Origin: Sphingosinicella sp963974575
GTDB lineage: Bacteria > Pseudomonadota > Alphaproteobacteria > Sphingomonadales > Sphingomonadaceae
Direction of reading: 5' to 3'
Length of the DNA stretch: 64,000 nucleotides
Assembly (NCBI RefSeq): GCF_963974575.1
Contig: NZ_CAXBBQ010000006.1
Span: forward strand, 124,001 to 188,000
Shown: positions 1-8,377 of the stretch, piece by piece
Position numbering within the stretch: the first letter of the stretch is position 1
Layout of the letters: each line of letters begins with the position of its first letter
Notes under the pieces: model-generated
Seen by the model: the letters and a program-made list of their open reading frames with translations, nothing else
What the model was told of the DNA's origin: nothing
Databases searched by the model: none
Position numbers and translations under genes: made by a program

Positions 1-84
1 ATGAGTTTCGATCTGGCCGCCCTGCAGGCCCATGTCTCGCAGGAACCGGGCGTTCCGGAAAAAGTCGCAGTTCAGCAAAGGTAG
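1..84 (+). CDS. ntrY: C-terminal end of a probable NtrY sensor kinase (partial)
   Basis: An open frame enters at base 1 and stops with TAG at 82-84, leaving 27 residues rich in Ala, Gln and Val. These carry no diagnostic motif. The identification rests on position: the stop lies 4 nt before the start of ntrX, and ntrY is the usual partner immediately upstream of ntrX in alphaproteobacteria. The kinase core would lie outside the window. Another upstream gene cannot be excluded. Confidence 0.5.
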   Translation: MSFDLAALQAHVSQEPGVPEKVAVQQR

Positions 85-88
85 ATGT

Positions 89-1492
89 GTGGCGCTTGAT
101 ATTCTGATCGTCGACGATGAAGCCGATATCCGGGAACTGATCGCAGGTGTCCTCGATGACGAGGGCTATGAAACGCGCACCGCGGGAGACAGCGACAGCG
201 CCCTCGCTGCGCTTAGCGAGCGACTGCCGAGCCTGCTCGTGCTCGATATCTGGCTGCAGGGATCGAAGCTTGACGGCATCGAGCTTCTGGAGGTCGTTAA
301 GCAGCGCAATCCGGGGCTTCCCGTGATCATGATCTCGGGCCACGGCAACGTCGAGACGGCGGTCGCGGCGATCAAGCGCGGGGCTTATGACTTCATCGAG
401 AAGCCATTTCAGGCGGACCAGCTGATCCACACGGTGGAGCGCGCGACCGAGGCAGAGCGGTTGCGCCGCGAGAACGAGGAACTGCGCTCGCGCGCCGGCA
501 TTGAAGACGAGATCACCGGCTCGTCTGCGATGATCAACGGCGTTCGCGCGACGCTGAAGCGTGTTGCGGCAACGGGTAGCCGCGTGCTGATCGACGGCCC
601 TCCGGGCTCCGGCAAGGAAGTGGCCGCACGCTTGCTCCACCAGTGGTCGCCGCGTGCGAACAGCGCATTCGTGGTCGTCGCCGCCGCGCGCCTCCACCCC
701 GACCGCTTCGAGGAGGAACTGTTCGGCGTCGAGGAGGACGGCCAGCCCGTGCGCATCGGCCTCTTCGAGCAGGCACACGGCGGCACGCTGTTCCTCGACG
801 AGGTCGCGGACATGCCGCTTGCGACACAGGCGCGTATCCTGCGCGTGCTCACCGAGCAGATGTTCCAGCGTGTGGGCGGCGCGCGCAGCGTGAAGGTCGA
901 TGTTCGCGTCGTCAGCAGCACGTCGCGCGATCTCGCCGGGGAAATCGCAGCCGGGCGCTTCCGCGAAGACCTGTTCTACCGCCTCAGCGTCGTCCCCGTG
1001 CACCTGCCGCCGCTTTCGGAGCGCCGCGAGGACATCGGCGAGCTCGCCGAGTACTTCCTTGCCAAGCTTTCGGCGGAGCGTCGGATTCCGACCCCCCGAC
1101 TCAGCGACGATGCCATGGCCGCACTGCAGACTTACGACTGGCCGGGCAATGTCCGCCAACTCCGGAACATCATCGAGCGCACGCTGATCCTGACACCGCC
1201 CGAGCGGGCGCAGCGTGTCGAGGTGGACATGCTGCCGTCGGAGATCATCGCCGAACCGGCAAAATTGATGCCGAACGAGGCGGTGCGATCGATTATGGGC
1301 ACACCGCTGCGCGAGGCGCGAGAATCGTTCGAACGCGAGTATTTGCGCGTTCAAATTCGTCGTTTTTCGGGAAACATCTCGCGAACAGCTGTATTTATCG
1401 GCATGGAACGCTCGGCGCTGCACCGAAAGCTGAAGGCGCTTGGTCTCTCCGATCCCGGAAAAGCAGACGAGGAAGTAAATTCCGACACTTGA
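89..1492 (+). CDS. ntrX: NtrX, sigma-54-family response regulator
   Basis: 467-residue response regulator of the NtrY/NtrX nitrogen and redox two-component system. The receiver domain occupies about residues 1-120, with acidic residues D9/D10, the phosphoacceptor D53 and the FIEKPF lysine. An AAA+ domain follows (Walker A GPPGSGKE, Walker B TLFLDEVADMP), then a Fis-type helix-turn-helix near the C-terminus (NISRTAVFIGMERSALHRKL). I chose the GTG at 89 because it begins MALDILIVDDE at the normal receiver start; an upstream ATG at 32 would add residues that overlap the preceding gene. The stretch where bEBPs carry GAFTGA reads EEDGQPVRIGLFEQA, so the sigma-54 contact loop is missing, as is common in NtrX. 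It may therefore not act as a classical sigma-54 activator. Confidence 0.93.
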   Translation: MALDILIVDDEADIRELIAGVLDDEGYETRTAGDSDSALAALSERLPSLLVLDIWLQGSKLDGIELLEVVKQRNPGLPVIMISGHGNVETAVAAIKRGAYDFIEKPFQADQLIHTVERATEAERLRRENEELRSRAGIEDEITGSSAMINGVRATLKRVAATGSRVLIDGPPGSGKEVAARLLHQWSPRANSAFVVVAAARLHPDRFEEELFGVEEDGQPVRIGLFEQAHGGTLFLDEVADMPLATQARILRVLTEQMFQRVGGARSVKVDVRVVSSTSRDLAGEIAAGRFREDLFYRLSVVPVHLPPLSERREDIGELAEYFLAKLSAERRIPTPRLSDDAMAALQTYDWPGNVRQLRNIIERTLILTPPERAQRVEVDMLPSEIIAEPAKLMPNEAVRSIMGTPLREARESFEREYLRVQIRRFSGNISRTAVFIGMERSALHRKLKALGLSDPGKADEEVNSDT

Positions 1493-1569
1493 CGGGAAGC
1501 GCCTGACCCCCAAATAGTGTGCCCGCGCCTACGGCAATCGGGCGCAGTGTAAAAGGATTCGAGGGGGAC

Positions 1570-1818
1570 ATGGCAGACAAGGCCAATAACTTGCAGGACG
1601 TGTTCCTGAACGCGGTCCGTAAGAGCAAGACGCCGGTGACGATGTTTCTCGTAAACGGCGTAAAACTGCAGGGTGTCATCACCTGGTTCGATAATTTTTC
1701 GGTTCTGCTTCGCCGTGATGGTCATTCGCAGCTTGTTTACAAGCACGCGATTTCCACGATCATGCCGGCAAGCCCCGTTCAATTGTTTGAGCCCGAGAAA
1801 GACGGCGACGACGATTGA
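1570..1818 (+). CDS. hfq: RNA chaperone Hfq
   Basis: 82-residue Sm-like hexameric RNA chaperone that pairs small RNAs with mRNAs. The Sm1 region (VTMFLVNGVKLQGVITWFDN) and Sm2 motif YKHAIST are both present, followed by a short acidic tail (EKDGDDD). The start is the ATG at 1570, preceded by the purine-rich GAGGGGG; a longer in-frame extension to 1519 lacks family similarity. It lies between ntrX and hflX, and its stop overlaps the TTG start of hflX by 4 nt, which suggests translational coupling. Confidence 0.97.
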   Translation: MADKANNLQDVFLNAVRKSKTPVTMFLVNGVKLQGVITWFDNFSVLLRRDGHSQLVYKHAISTIMPASPVQLFEPEKDGDDD

Positions 1819-3179
1819 CCGACCCTGACGCCGGAACCCCGCCACAATCCGGGGGCAGACGGCGTAAGCAGTTCCACAGTTTCGGAGCGCATGATGACGT
1901 GCGCGGCGTCAGCGTGGGCACGAAGGCGCTCGTCATCGTGCCCGATATTGTACGCCGCGACGCAGCCATGCGCCGCGATGCCGAAGCGCGGCTTCAGGAA
2001 GCAAAGAGCCTTGCCGGCGCGATCTCGCTCGACGTGGTCGCCACGCGCATCCTGCGTGTCCGCGATCTGCGCCCCGCAACGCTGATCGGCGCGGGGCAGG
2101 TGGAGGCCATTGCGGAACTCGCCAAGGAAACCGGCGCGGCGCTGACCGTGGTGGACGGCGCGCTCTCGCCGCTGCAGCAGCGCAACCTGGAAACCGGCAC
2201 GGGCACCAAGGTGATCGACCGCACGGGCCTTATCCTCGAAATCTTCGGGGAGAGGGCAGCCACCCGCGAGGGGCGGCTGCAGGTGGAGCTTGCTCACCTC
2301 GGCTATCAGGCGAGCCGTCTCGTGCGCTCGTGGACACACCTCGAACGCCAGCGCGGCGGCTTCGGCTTCCTCGGGGGGCCGGGCGAAACACAGATCGAAA
2401 CCGACCGTCGCCTCATCCGCGAACGCATGGCGCGGCTGCGCAAGGACCTCGGCGAGGTCACCCGCACGCGCGGGCTGCAACGCCGCCAGCGCAAGAAGGC
2501 GCCCTATCCGGTGATCGCGCTCGTCGGCTATACGAACGCAGGAAAATCAACGCTTTTCAATCGCTTGACCGGCGCTTCTGTGATGGCGAAAGACCTGCTG
2601 TTCGCAACGCTCGACCCAACGATGCGGGCGATCGCGCTGCCGGGCATCGACAAGGCAATCCTCTCCGACACCGTCGGTTTCGTCTCAGAACTGCCGACGA
2701 TGCTCGTCGCGGCGTTCCGCGCCACGCTGGAAGAGGTGCTCGACGCCGATATCATCGTGCACGTCCGCGACATCGCGCACCCGGAAACCGAAGCGCAGAA
2801 GCGTGACGTCATCGATGTGCTCACCGAACTGGGGGTGGATCCAGACGGTGGTAGGCCGATCATCGAGGCGCTCAACAAGGCCGATCTTCTGGATGCGGAG
2901 GCGCGCAAGGCTGCGCTCGAACAGGCGGCCGCACCGAACAATGTGCTTCTCTCTGCGGTGAGCGGGGAAGGGGTGGACGACCTCCGGAGGCTCATTTCCG
3001 ATACGCTGCTACGCGATGCACGCGTTCACAGCTTCGTCGTCGGCGCAGGCGACGGAAAGCGGCTCGCGTGGCTGGAAAACAATGGTCTGGTGCTGAAGCG
3101 GCGCGCGAAGGGCGAGTCCGTGGAGCTGCAGGTGCGGATCAGCGACGAAGACAGATCGCGCTTTCTGGCACTTCCCTAA
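1815..3179 (+). CDS. hflX: GTPase HflX
   Basis: 454-residue ribosome-associated GTPase that splits stalled 70S particles. The N-terminal HflX domain is followed by a G domain with G1 (GYTNAGKST), G3 (DTVGF) and G4 (NKADL). A TTG start at 1815 overlaps the hfq stop. At its 3' end the TAA stop overlaps the TAG stop of the convergent mazG by a few bases, so no independent terminator fits between the two genes. The hfq-hflX pairing is widespread in proteobacteria. Confidence 0.96.
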   Translation: MTDPDAGTPPQSGGRRRKQFHSFGAHDDVRGVSVGTKALVIVPDIVRRDAAMRRDAEARLQEAKSLAGAISLDVVATRILRVRDLRPATLIGAGQVEAIAELAKETGAALTVVDGALSPLQQRNLETGTGTKVIDRTGLILEIFGERAATREGRLQVELAHLGYQASRLVRSWTHLERQRGGFGFLGGPGETQIETDRRLIRERMARLRKDLGEVTRTRGLQRRQRKKAPYPVIALVGYTNAGKSTLFNRLTGASVMAKDLLFATLDPTMRAIALPGIDKAILSDTVGFVSELPTMLVAAFRATLEEVLDADIIVHVRDIAHPETEAQKRDVIDVLTELGVDPDGGRPIIEALNKADLLDAEARKAALEQAAAPNNVLLSAVSGEGVDDLRRLISDTLLRDARVHSFVVGAGDGKRLAWLENNGLVLKRRAKGESVELQVRISDEDRSRFLALP

Positions 3180-3943
3180 CGCTCCGACGCTTTCACGCGC
3201 TGCCACAGCGCTTCGAGTGCATCGATATCCATACCGGGCAAAGACTTGCCAGCCATCGCTTCCACGGCATTGAAGCGGCGTTCGAACTTGGCATTCGCCG
3301 TACGCAGCGCCTCTTCGGCGTCAATGCCGAGGTGCCGCGCGTAATTGACCACCGCGAACAAAAGATCGCCGATTTCACCGGCGCGCGCGGCATCGTCGGC
3401 CGCCTCGACCTCGGCCAGTTCCTCGTCGATCTTGGCACGCGGGCCTGAGGCGTCGGGCCAGTCGAAGCCGACGCGTGCGGCGCGGCGCTGCAGCTTCTGC
3501 GCACGCATCAAAGCGGGAAGGCCGAGCGCTACACCGGCAAGCGCGCCCTGATCGCCGCGCTCGCGGGCCTTCTGATCTTCCCACGCCATAGTTTGGGCGT
3601 CCGCATCCGCAACGCTGGCATCGCCGAAAACGTGCGGGTGGCGGCGGACCATCTTATCCGCAATCGCTGAGGTGACGTCAGCCAGCGCGAAATGCCCAGC
3701 CTCTGCGGCCATCTGGGAATGATAAACGACCTGAAGCAAGAGGTCGCCAAGCTCGCCCTTGAGATCGACCATGTCGCCGCGCGCAATGGCGTCGGCTACC
3801 TCATAGGCTTCCTCGATCGTGTACGGCGCGATGGTGCCGAAGTCCTGCGCAAGATCCCAAGGACAGCCACCATCCGGGTCGCGCAGCGCCCTCATGATGT
3901 CAGCAAGGCGGGCGAAAGCGTCCGGTGCGGTTTCGTGGTTCAT
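3176..3943 (-). CDS. mazG: Nucleoside triphosphate pyrophosphohydrolase MazG
   Basis: 255-residue housecleaning enzyme that hydrolyses NTPs/dNTPs to NMPs and PPi. Both halves of the tandem all-alpha MazG fold are visible, with the Mg-binding acidic motifs EEAYEVADAI and GELGDLLLQVVYHSQMA in the first half and GEIGDLLFAVVNYARHLG in the second. The ATG at 3943 gives MNHETAPDAF, a typical N-terminus; the frame stays open upstream to 4354, but that part is low-complexity and overlaps the PEP-CTERM gene. It is convergent with hflX. Confidence 0.95.
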   Translation of the reverse strand: MNHETAPDAFARLADIMRALRDPDGGCPWDLAQDFGTIAPYTIEEAYEVADAIARGDMVDLKGELGDLLLQVVYHSQMAAEAGHFALADVTSAIADKMVRRHPHVFGDASVADADAQTMAWEDQKARERGDQGALAGVALGLPALMRAQKLQRRAARVGFDWPDASGPRAKIDEELAEVEAADDAARAGEIGDLLFAVVNYARHLGIDAEEALRTANAKFERRFNAVEAMAGKSLPGMDIDALEALWQRVKASER

Positions 3944-4001
3944 GCTCCGATCGCTAGCGGCATCGACGGATTCAGGGAAGGGCGCTGGCACGGTCATAAA
4001 G

Positions 4002-4031
4002 AAATGGCCGATCCTGAGGACCGGCCATTTT
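4002..4031 (-). terminator. Intrinsic terminator of the PEP-CTERM gene
   Basis: Perfect 9-bp stem AAATGGCCG / CGGCCATTT with an 11-nt loop, placed just after the stop of the leftward PEP-CTERM gene. On the minus strand the stem is followed by TTTCTTTAT. It separates this gene from mazG downstream on the same strand. Confidence 0.75.
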
Positions 4032-4055
4032 GATGCACCTTGAGATAGCGAGGCT

Positions 4056-4724
4056 CTATTTACGGCGCCGCCGACGGGCGGCCAGAAGGCCCAGCATTCC
4101 GAGGCCGAAAAGGCCAAGCGCAGCAGGCTCGGGCACCTCGCCGGAATCGCCGGTAACCAGCGCATCGAGCCAGAAGGCATCCCATGTGCTGTTGATGGAG
4201 GAGCCGCGCATCTCGATCGTGTTGATGCCGTTGGTGAAATAGCCGCTTCCCGCAAGTACCGAGATAGCGAAATCACTACCCCAGGTGGTGTTGATCGTCG
4301 TGCCGGGGACCAGATTCCCGTTGATGTAGATGCCGACCGAATTGTCGGCAACACGCCAGATGCCGCTCATGGCAACACTGTCGATGTCATAACCGCTAAG
4401 ATCGAACGTGCGTGTCAGAAAGACCGTATTGCCGACGCCCCAGCTTGTGCTGGAGCTTCCTGCCGTAACGCTCGGATCGGTGATCCAGGCGGCGTTCGGT
4501 CCGGCCGTCGCCATGCCGCAGCAGATTTGCGCCGGATAGGCCACCTTGGCGTCGCTGTACGTCGTGCCGCCATCCACGGAAATATCCCAGAACGGATCGA
4601 GCGCGCCTGCCGCAAGAACAGCATCGCCGCCATCAACGCCTGTACGAAGAATTACATCTGCGTGCGCACTGCCGGCGGCCAGTGCCAAGGCTGACGCAGC
4701 AAGCGTGAGTTTCAAGGATTTCAT
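4056..4724 (-). CDS. PEP-CTERM sorting-domain exported protein
   Basis: 222-residue secreted or surface protein. An N-terminal signal peptide (MKSLKLTLAASALALAAGSAHA) is followed by a beta-rich, Gly/Thr/Asn-rich body and a C-terminal PEP-CTERM signal: VPEP, a hydrophobic segment (ALGLFGLGMLGLLAA) and RRRRRK. This signal is the substrate of exosortase, which is linked to exopolysaccharide export in Gram-negatives; no exosortase gene is in this window. The ATG at 4724 is preceded by GGAGGG. Transcription is probably from the sigma-54 promoter upstream, with its own terminator downstream. The function of the body is unknown. Confidence 0.9.
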   Translation of the reverse strand: MKSLKLTLAASALALAAGSAHADVILRTGVDGGDAVLAAGALDPFWDISVDGGTTYSDAKVAYPAQICCGMATAGPNAAWITDPSVTAGSSSTSWGVGNTVFLTRTFDLSGYDIDSVAMSGIWRVADNSVGIYINGNLVPGTTINTTWGSDFAISVLAGSGYFTNGINTIEMRGSSINSTWDAFWLDALVTGDSGEVPEPAALGLFGLGMLGLLAARRRRRK

Positions 4725-4759
4725 CGTGGCCCTCCCTGGCTGTAATGCCAGAGACATAA

Positions 4760-4773
4760 GCAAAACATGTGCC
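4760..4773 (-). promoter_or_regulatory. Sigma-54 (-24/-12) promoter of the PEP-CTERM gene
   Basis: On the minus strand the sequence CGGCACATGTTTTGCT has GG and GC separated by exactly 10 nt and matches the RpoN consensus TGGCAC-N5-TTGC at all but one position. The predicted start, about 12 nt downstream, leaves a leader of roughly 25 nt with the GGAGGG ribosome site. PEP-CTERM genes in other Gram-negatives are reported to be driven by RpoN together with the PrsK/PrsR pair. Confidence 0.75.
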
Positions 4774-4836
4774 GTTTTCGGGATATTGGCGGATATCCGT
4801 CGCGATCAGGAGTTGCGTCTATCAAAGCAATCTCAA

Positions 4837-4857
4837 ACTGTAAAAGATCACGACAGT
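4837..4857. promoter_or_regulatory. Inverted repeat, candidate activator site upstream of the sigma-54 promoter
   Basis: ACTGT and ACAGT lie as an inverted repeat with an 11-nt spacer, roughly 65-85 nt upstream of the GG of the sigma-54 promoter. This is the usual distance for an enhancer-binding protein. Assignment to a PrsR-type regulator is inference from position. Confidence 0.35.
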
Positions 4858-4903
4858 GAGGGGATGTGCAGGGCGCCTACCTGATCACGCGTCTTATAAA
4901 ACG

Positions 4904-4917
4904 ATAATATATATTAT
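4904..4917. repeat. AT-only perfect palindrome
   Basis: ATAATATATATTAT, a 14-bp perfect palindrome in a very AT-rich patch just after the stop of the globin gene and upstream of the PEP-CTERM promoter. It could be a binding site or simply an AT-rich spacer. Confidence 0.4.
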
Positions 4918-4923
4918 GTTAAA

Positions 4924-5334
4924 TCAACGATCGCGATTTGCCGCCATTCGGGTCATCCCCCCGGCCATTTTCCCGAATGCGTCGTTCATGCGGGTCGCGA
5001 GGTCGGCGTCGATATCGCTTTCGGACAGCGCGCGTGCCATTGCGTCCGTCCACTGTTGCGATGTCTCTGCGCTGATCGGCAGCGCGGCGTGCGCCGACAT
5101 CACGCAGACGCCGACGTTCTCCTCGAACCAGTTGCGCGGTCCGCCGAGCCAGCCCGTGAGGAAGCCTGCAAGCGATCGCCGCATTGGCGCCAGATCCGAC
5201 GCGTGCATCCCGCGCAGCGCGGCATACTCTGGCTCGCTTTCCATGAGATCGTAGAAACGATCGACGAAGCGCCTGACGGCAACTTCTCCGCCAAGGCTGT
5301 CGTATGGTGTCGTGCTCGTGCCGGATTCGCTCAT
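4924..5334 (-). CDS. Truncated hemoglobin, group II-like
   Basis: 136-residue protein of the 2/2 globin family. Family features are LGGEVAVRRFVDRFYDLM in helices A-B, FLTGWLGGPRNWFEE in the CD-E region, and a histidine in the SAHAALPIS segment where group II globins carry the proximal heme ligand. These proteins bind O2, NO or sulfide in the cytosol. The start is the ATG at 5334 (MSESGTSTTPYD); the frame continues far upstream as an antisense shadow of the phospholipase gene. It is divergent from the PLD gene across a 153-nt gap in which I see no clear operator. Confidence 0.85.
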   Translation of the reverse strand: MSESGTSTTPYDSLGGEVAVRRFVDRFYDLMESEPEYAALRGMHASDLAPMRRSLAGFLTGWLGGPRNWFEENVGVCVMSAHAALPISAETSQQWTDAMARALSESDIDADLATRMNDAFGKMAGGMTRMAANRDR

Positions 5335-5487
5335 GAAACCGATCAACCGGGCCTTTGACGAACCTTCCTTGATCCAGATCAAGTTCCTGCGTTTGCCGCG
5401 ACGAATGCGGGAGCCGAACGCCCGGCTTTGCGTTAACGATGCGGTTCCACGAATGTACGGGGCGACCGGAACGCAGCCGGAGAACAA

Positions 5488-7005
5488 ATGGTAAACGAAG
5501 AGCAGGGCGGTGACGCTCCCCTCACCCCGATCCTTGAGGCGGGGCGCAATTGCTGGCGTATCGAACGGTCGGCGCGCGCGTCCGCGGTCGTGGACGCCGC
5601 CGACTACTATCATTACGTGCGCGAGGCGATGATCGCGGCGCGGCGGCGCATCCTCATCATCGGCTGGGATTTCGATACGCGCATCACGCTGGAACCCGAC
5701 GAGAACGGCCAGGGCGAAAGCCTGGGCCATTTCTTCCTGCGGCTGGCGCGCGAGAACCCGGCGCGCCAGATCGACATCCTGAAATGGAGCTTCGGCGCGC
5801 TGAAGCAGTTCTTGCGGCCGCGCGCGGCGTGGACGCTGCTGCGCTGGCAGCTGACCCGCGCCATCGATTTCCGCTTCGACAGCTTCCACCCGGTCGGCTG
5901 CAGCCACCACCAGAAGATCGTGGTGATCGACGAGCGTTTCGCGGTGTGCGGCGGCATCGACATTTCGTGCGCGCGCTGGGACACCAATGCCCATGAGGAC
6001 GACGACGCCCGGCGCAAGCTGCCGGATGGCAAGCCTTACGGCCCGTGGCATGACGTCACCATGATGCTGGATGGTGACGCGGCGCACGCGCTCGCCGACC
6101 TCGGCCGCGACCGCTGGCAGCACGCGACGCGACACGCCCTGCCGCCGGTGGAGGACGACCATGACCACTGGCCCGCGGACGCGCCTGTCGATTTTCGCGA
6201 CGTGGACATCGCAATCGCACGCACGCGCTCAGCCTGGCGCGACTGCGACGAAGTCCGCGAGATCGAGGCGCTGTGGCTGGACATGATCGCAGCGGCACAG
6301 CGCTTCATCTATATCGAGAACCAGTATCTGACTTCCGGCAGGATCGCCGCCGCCATTGCGGCACGCATGAAGGAGACAGATGCGCTTGAAATCGTTGTCG
6401 TGATGCCGCGCAGCGCCGATGGCTGGCTGGAACAGAAAGCCATGGATGCCGCGCGCGTTCAGCTCGCACGCGCCATCAGCAAGGTGGACCGGCGTAACCG
6501 TTTCCGCATTTACGTTCCCATGACCCGCGGCGGTACGGACATCTATGTGCACGCGAAGGTTGCGATCGTTGACGATCGGCTGCTCAAGATCGGCTCTGCG
6601 AACCTCAACAACCGCTCGATGGGGCTCGACAGCGAATGTGACGTCATCATCGATGCCGCCCTCCCCGCCAATGCCACCACGCCACCCACGATCGCGGCAC
6701 TGCGCACACGGCTGCTGGCCGAGCATCTCGACGTGACACCGGAGGTTTTCGCGGCGCGTTTCGCCGAAATGGGATCGCTGGTGGATACGATCGAATCGCT
6801 GCGCGGGCCGGGCAAGACGCTGGATCTGCTCGACCTCGAAAAGCCGGGACCGTTCGAGCAGTTCATTGCCGAAAACGAATTGCTCGATCCCGAGAAGGCC
6901 GAGGGCTTCTTCGAGCCACTGAACAGACGTGGCCTGAGGATACGCTGGCGGGAAGGCATGGCGCGGTTGAGGGCGCGCAGACGCGGGCGTCGGCGCAGAA
7001 GGTGA
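5488..7005 (+). CDS. Phospholipase D family protein
   Basis: 505-residue phosphodiesterase with the two HKD motifs of the PLD superfamily, HHQKIVVIDERFAVCGG near residue 140 and HAKVAIVDDRLLKIGSANLN near residue 350. Both contain H-x-K-x4-D. The length and the GGIDIS/RWDT context resemble the larger bacterial PLDs rather than cardiolipin synthase, and I see no membrane segments. The C-terminus ends in an Arg-rich tail (RARRRGRRRRR) that could bind anionic phospholipid. GGAG precedes the ATG at 5488. The substrate is probably a membrane phospholipid but is not shown by the sequence. Confidence 0.88.
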   Translation: MVNEEQGGDAPLTPILEAGRNCWRIERSARASAVVDAADYYHYVREAMIAARRRILIIGWDFDTRITLEPDENGQGESLGHFFLRLARENPARQIDILKWSFGALKQFLRPRAAWTLLRWQLTRAIDFRFDSFHPVGCSHHQKIVVIDERFAVCGGIDISCARWDTNAHEDDDARRKLPDGKPYGPWHDVTMMLDGDAAHALADLGRDRWQHATRHALPPVEDDHDHWPADAPVDFRDVDIAIARTRSAWRDCDEVREIEALWLDMIAAAQRFIYIENQYLTSGRIAAAIAARMKETDALEIVVVMPRSADGWLEQKAMDAARVQLARAISKVDRRNRFRIYVPMTRGGTDIYVHAKVAIVDDRLLKIGSANLNNRSMGLDSECDVIIDAALPANATTPPTIAALRTRLLAEHLDVTPEVFAARFAEMGSLVDTIESLRGPGKTLDLLDLEKPGPFEQFIAENELLDPEKAEGFFEPLNRRGLRIRWREGMARLRARRRGRRRRR

Positions 7006-7014
7006 CGGCGCGCT

Positions 7015-7608
7015 TCAGGGCCGCAGGATCAGCGTGTCGCCCTCTACGCGCCAGCTCTTCAGCGTGCGCAGGAAGCGCATCCCGAGGAGGTTCGTGCCAA
7101 GTACGCCTTCGTTCACACTGGCCGGCATGTCGCGCAGCGTGACGTCACCGATCGTCAGTTCGCCAAGCCGGACACCCGCGGTGCGGACGCTGCCGTTCGC
7201 AGTTTGGGCCATGCCGTCGAAGCGGAGCGTATCGGGGCTGAAACCGGCGCGCGCGGCGGTTTCCATGGTGAGCACGATATCGGTGGCGCCGGTATCCACC
7301 ATGAAGAGTGCACTCTCGCCATTGATCGTACCGCGCACATAGAAGTGCCCGTCTTCGCGCGCGGTGAGCAGCATCTCCTCGCCTTCCGTGCGCGGGCTGG
7401 CGGGATCGAGCGCGCCGCGGATCGCGGGCCACTGCGTGACAAGGAAGATGAGGCCGCCGAAGATCAGCACCCACGACAGCGCCATTTTCAGCGTTCTGGC
7501 CGCGCCCACTTCGCGGAGGCGCGGGACGAGGCTCATCAGGATGAGGACGGCAAAGCCCACCGAGCTGATGAGCGCAGCCTTCTCGCTCGAGCTCAGCGCT
7601 TCGAACAT
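7015..7608 (-). CDS. Membrane-anchored retropepsin-like aspartic protease
   Basis: 197 residues with two N-terminal hydrophobic segments (about residues 12-27 and 43-58) and a C-terminal single-lobe aspartic protease domain. The active site is VDTGATDIVL, with the second conserved region LGTNLLGMRFL. It corresponds to the bacterial TIGR02281-type clan AA proteases, which act as dimers; the catalytic domain probably faces the periplasm. It is the last gene of the leftward run, 4 nt after the metallo-hydrolase gene. Natural substrates of this family are unknown to me. Confidence 0.85.
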   Translation of the reverse strand: MFEALSSSEKAALISSVGFAVLILMSLVPRLREVGAARTLKMALSWVLIFGGLIFLVTQWPAIRGALDPASPRTEGEEMLLTAREDGHFYVRGTINGESALFMVDTGATDIVLTMETAARAGFSPDTLRFDGMAQTANGSVRTAGVRLGELTIGDVTLRDMPASVNEGVLGTNLLGMRFLRTLKSWRVEGDTLILRP

Positions 7609-7612
7609 ATGC

Positions 7613-8377
7613 CTAAAGCTCCACCGTCAGCATATCGTATCCGGGCTCAACACCAGGAGGCATGCTCTTGGCAAGGGTGGCATAATCCATGGAATTATCC
7701 ATGTGCGTGAGGATCGCCCGGCGCGGACGCAGGCGCGCGATCCACGACAATGTGCGATCCAGGTGACTGTGCGTGGGGTGCGGCTTGCGACGGAGCGCAT
7801 CGACGATCCAGAGGTCGACGCCCTTCACGGCATTGTCGGCAGACAGCGTCAGGTCGCTGATATCGGTGGAATAGGCCATCGAATGACCAGCGTGATCGAC
7901 GCGGTAGCCCGTGGAGCGGATGGGGCCGTGGACCTGCTCGAACGGTGTCACCGTCATCGGGCCGACAGTGAACTTCGCGCCGAGTTCGTGCGCCACGCAG
8001 CTCGGCGGATAACCGAGGCCGCCCGAGAATATATAGTCGAAGCGCGCCTTGAGGACACGCCATGTGTCAGCCGTCGCATAGCAGTCGACGGGTTTGCGCA
8101 TGATGTGAAAGATCTGGCGCAAGTCATCGATACCATGGGCATGATCGGCATGATCGTGCGTGTAGAGCACGGCATCGATGCGCGCGACGTTGGCGCTGAG
8201 GAGCTGTTCGCGAAGGTCGGGGCTCGTATCCATGATGATGACGTGGCGCTCGGCTTCGACCATCACGGAGACGCGGCGGCGGCGGTTCTTCGGCTCATTC
8301 GGATCGCAGGCGCCCCAATCGTTGCCGATGCGGGGCACGCCGCTCGACGTGCCACTTCCAAGGACGGTGACCTTCAC
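7613..8377 (-). CDS. Metallo-beta-lactamase-fold hydrolase, PhnP-like
   Basis: 254-residue MBL-fold protein with the metal motif HDHADHAHG and an N-terminus (MKVTVLGSGTSSGVPRIG) typical of the PhnP / phosphoribosyl cyclic phosphodiesterase group. The later metal ligands are in STDISDLT and near HSHLDRTL / LTHMDNSMD. Its start overlaps the tatD stop by 4 nt (ATGA), so the two are probably translationally coupled. No phn genes are nearby, so a general cyclic-nucleotide or nucleotide-ester phosphodiesterase role is as likely as phosphonate metabolism. Confidence 0.87.
   Translation of the reverse strand: MKVTVLGSGTSSGVPRIGNDWGACDPNEPKNRRRRVSVMVEAERHVIIMDTSPDLREQLLSANVARIDAVLYTHDHADHAHGIDDLRQIFHIMRKPVDCYATADTWRVLKARFDYIFSGGLGYPPSCVAHELGAKFTVGPMTVTPFEQVHGPIRSTGYRVDHAGHSMAYSTDISDLTLSADNAVKGVDLWIVDALRRKPHPTHSHLDRTLSWIARLRPRRAILTHMDNSMDYATLAKSMPPGVEPGYDMLTVEL

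Noticed and set aside
3944..4354. N-terminal extension of mazG to 4354
   Set aside because: Ser/Pro/Arg-rich and overlaps the terminator and PEP-CTERM gene; the family start is at 3943.
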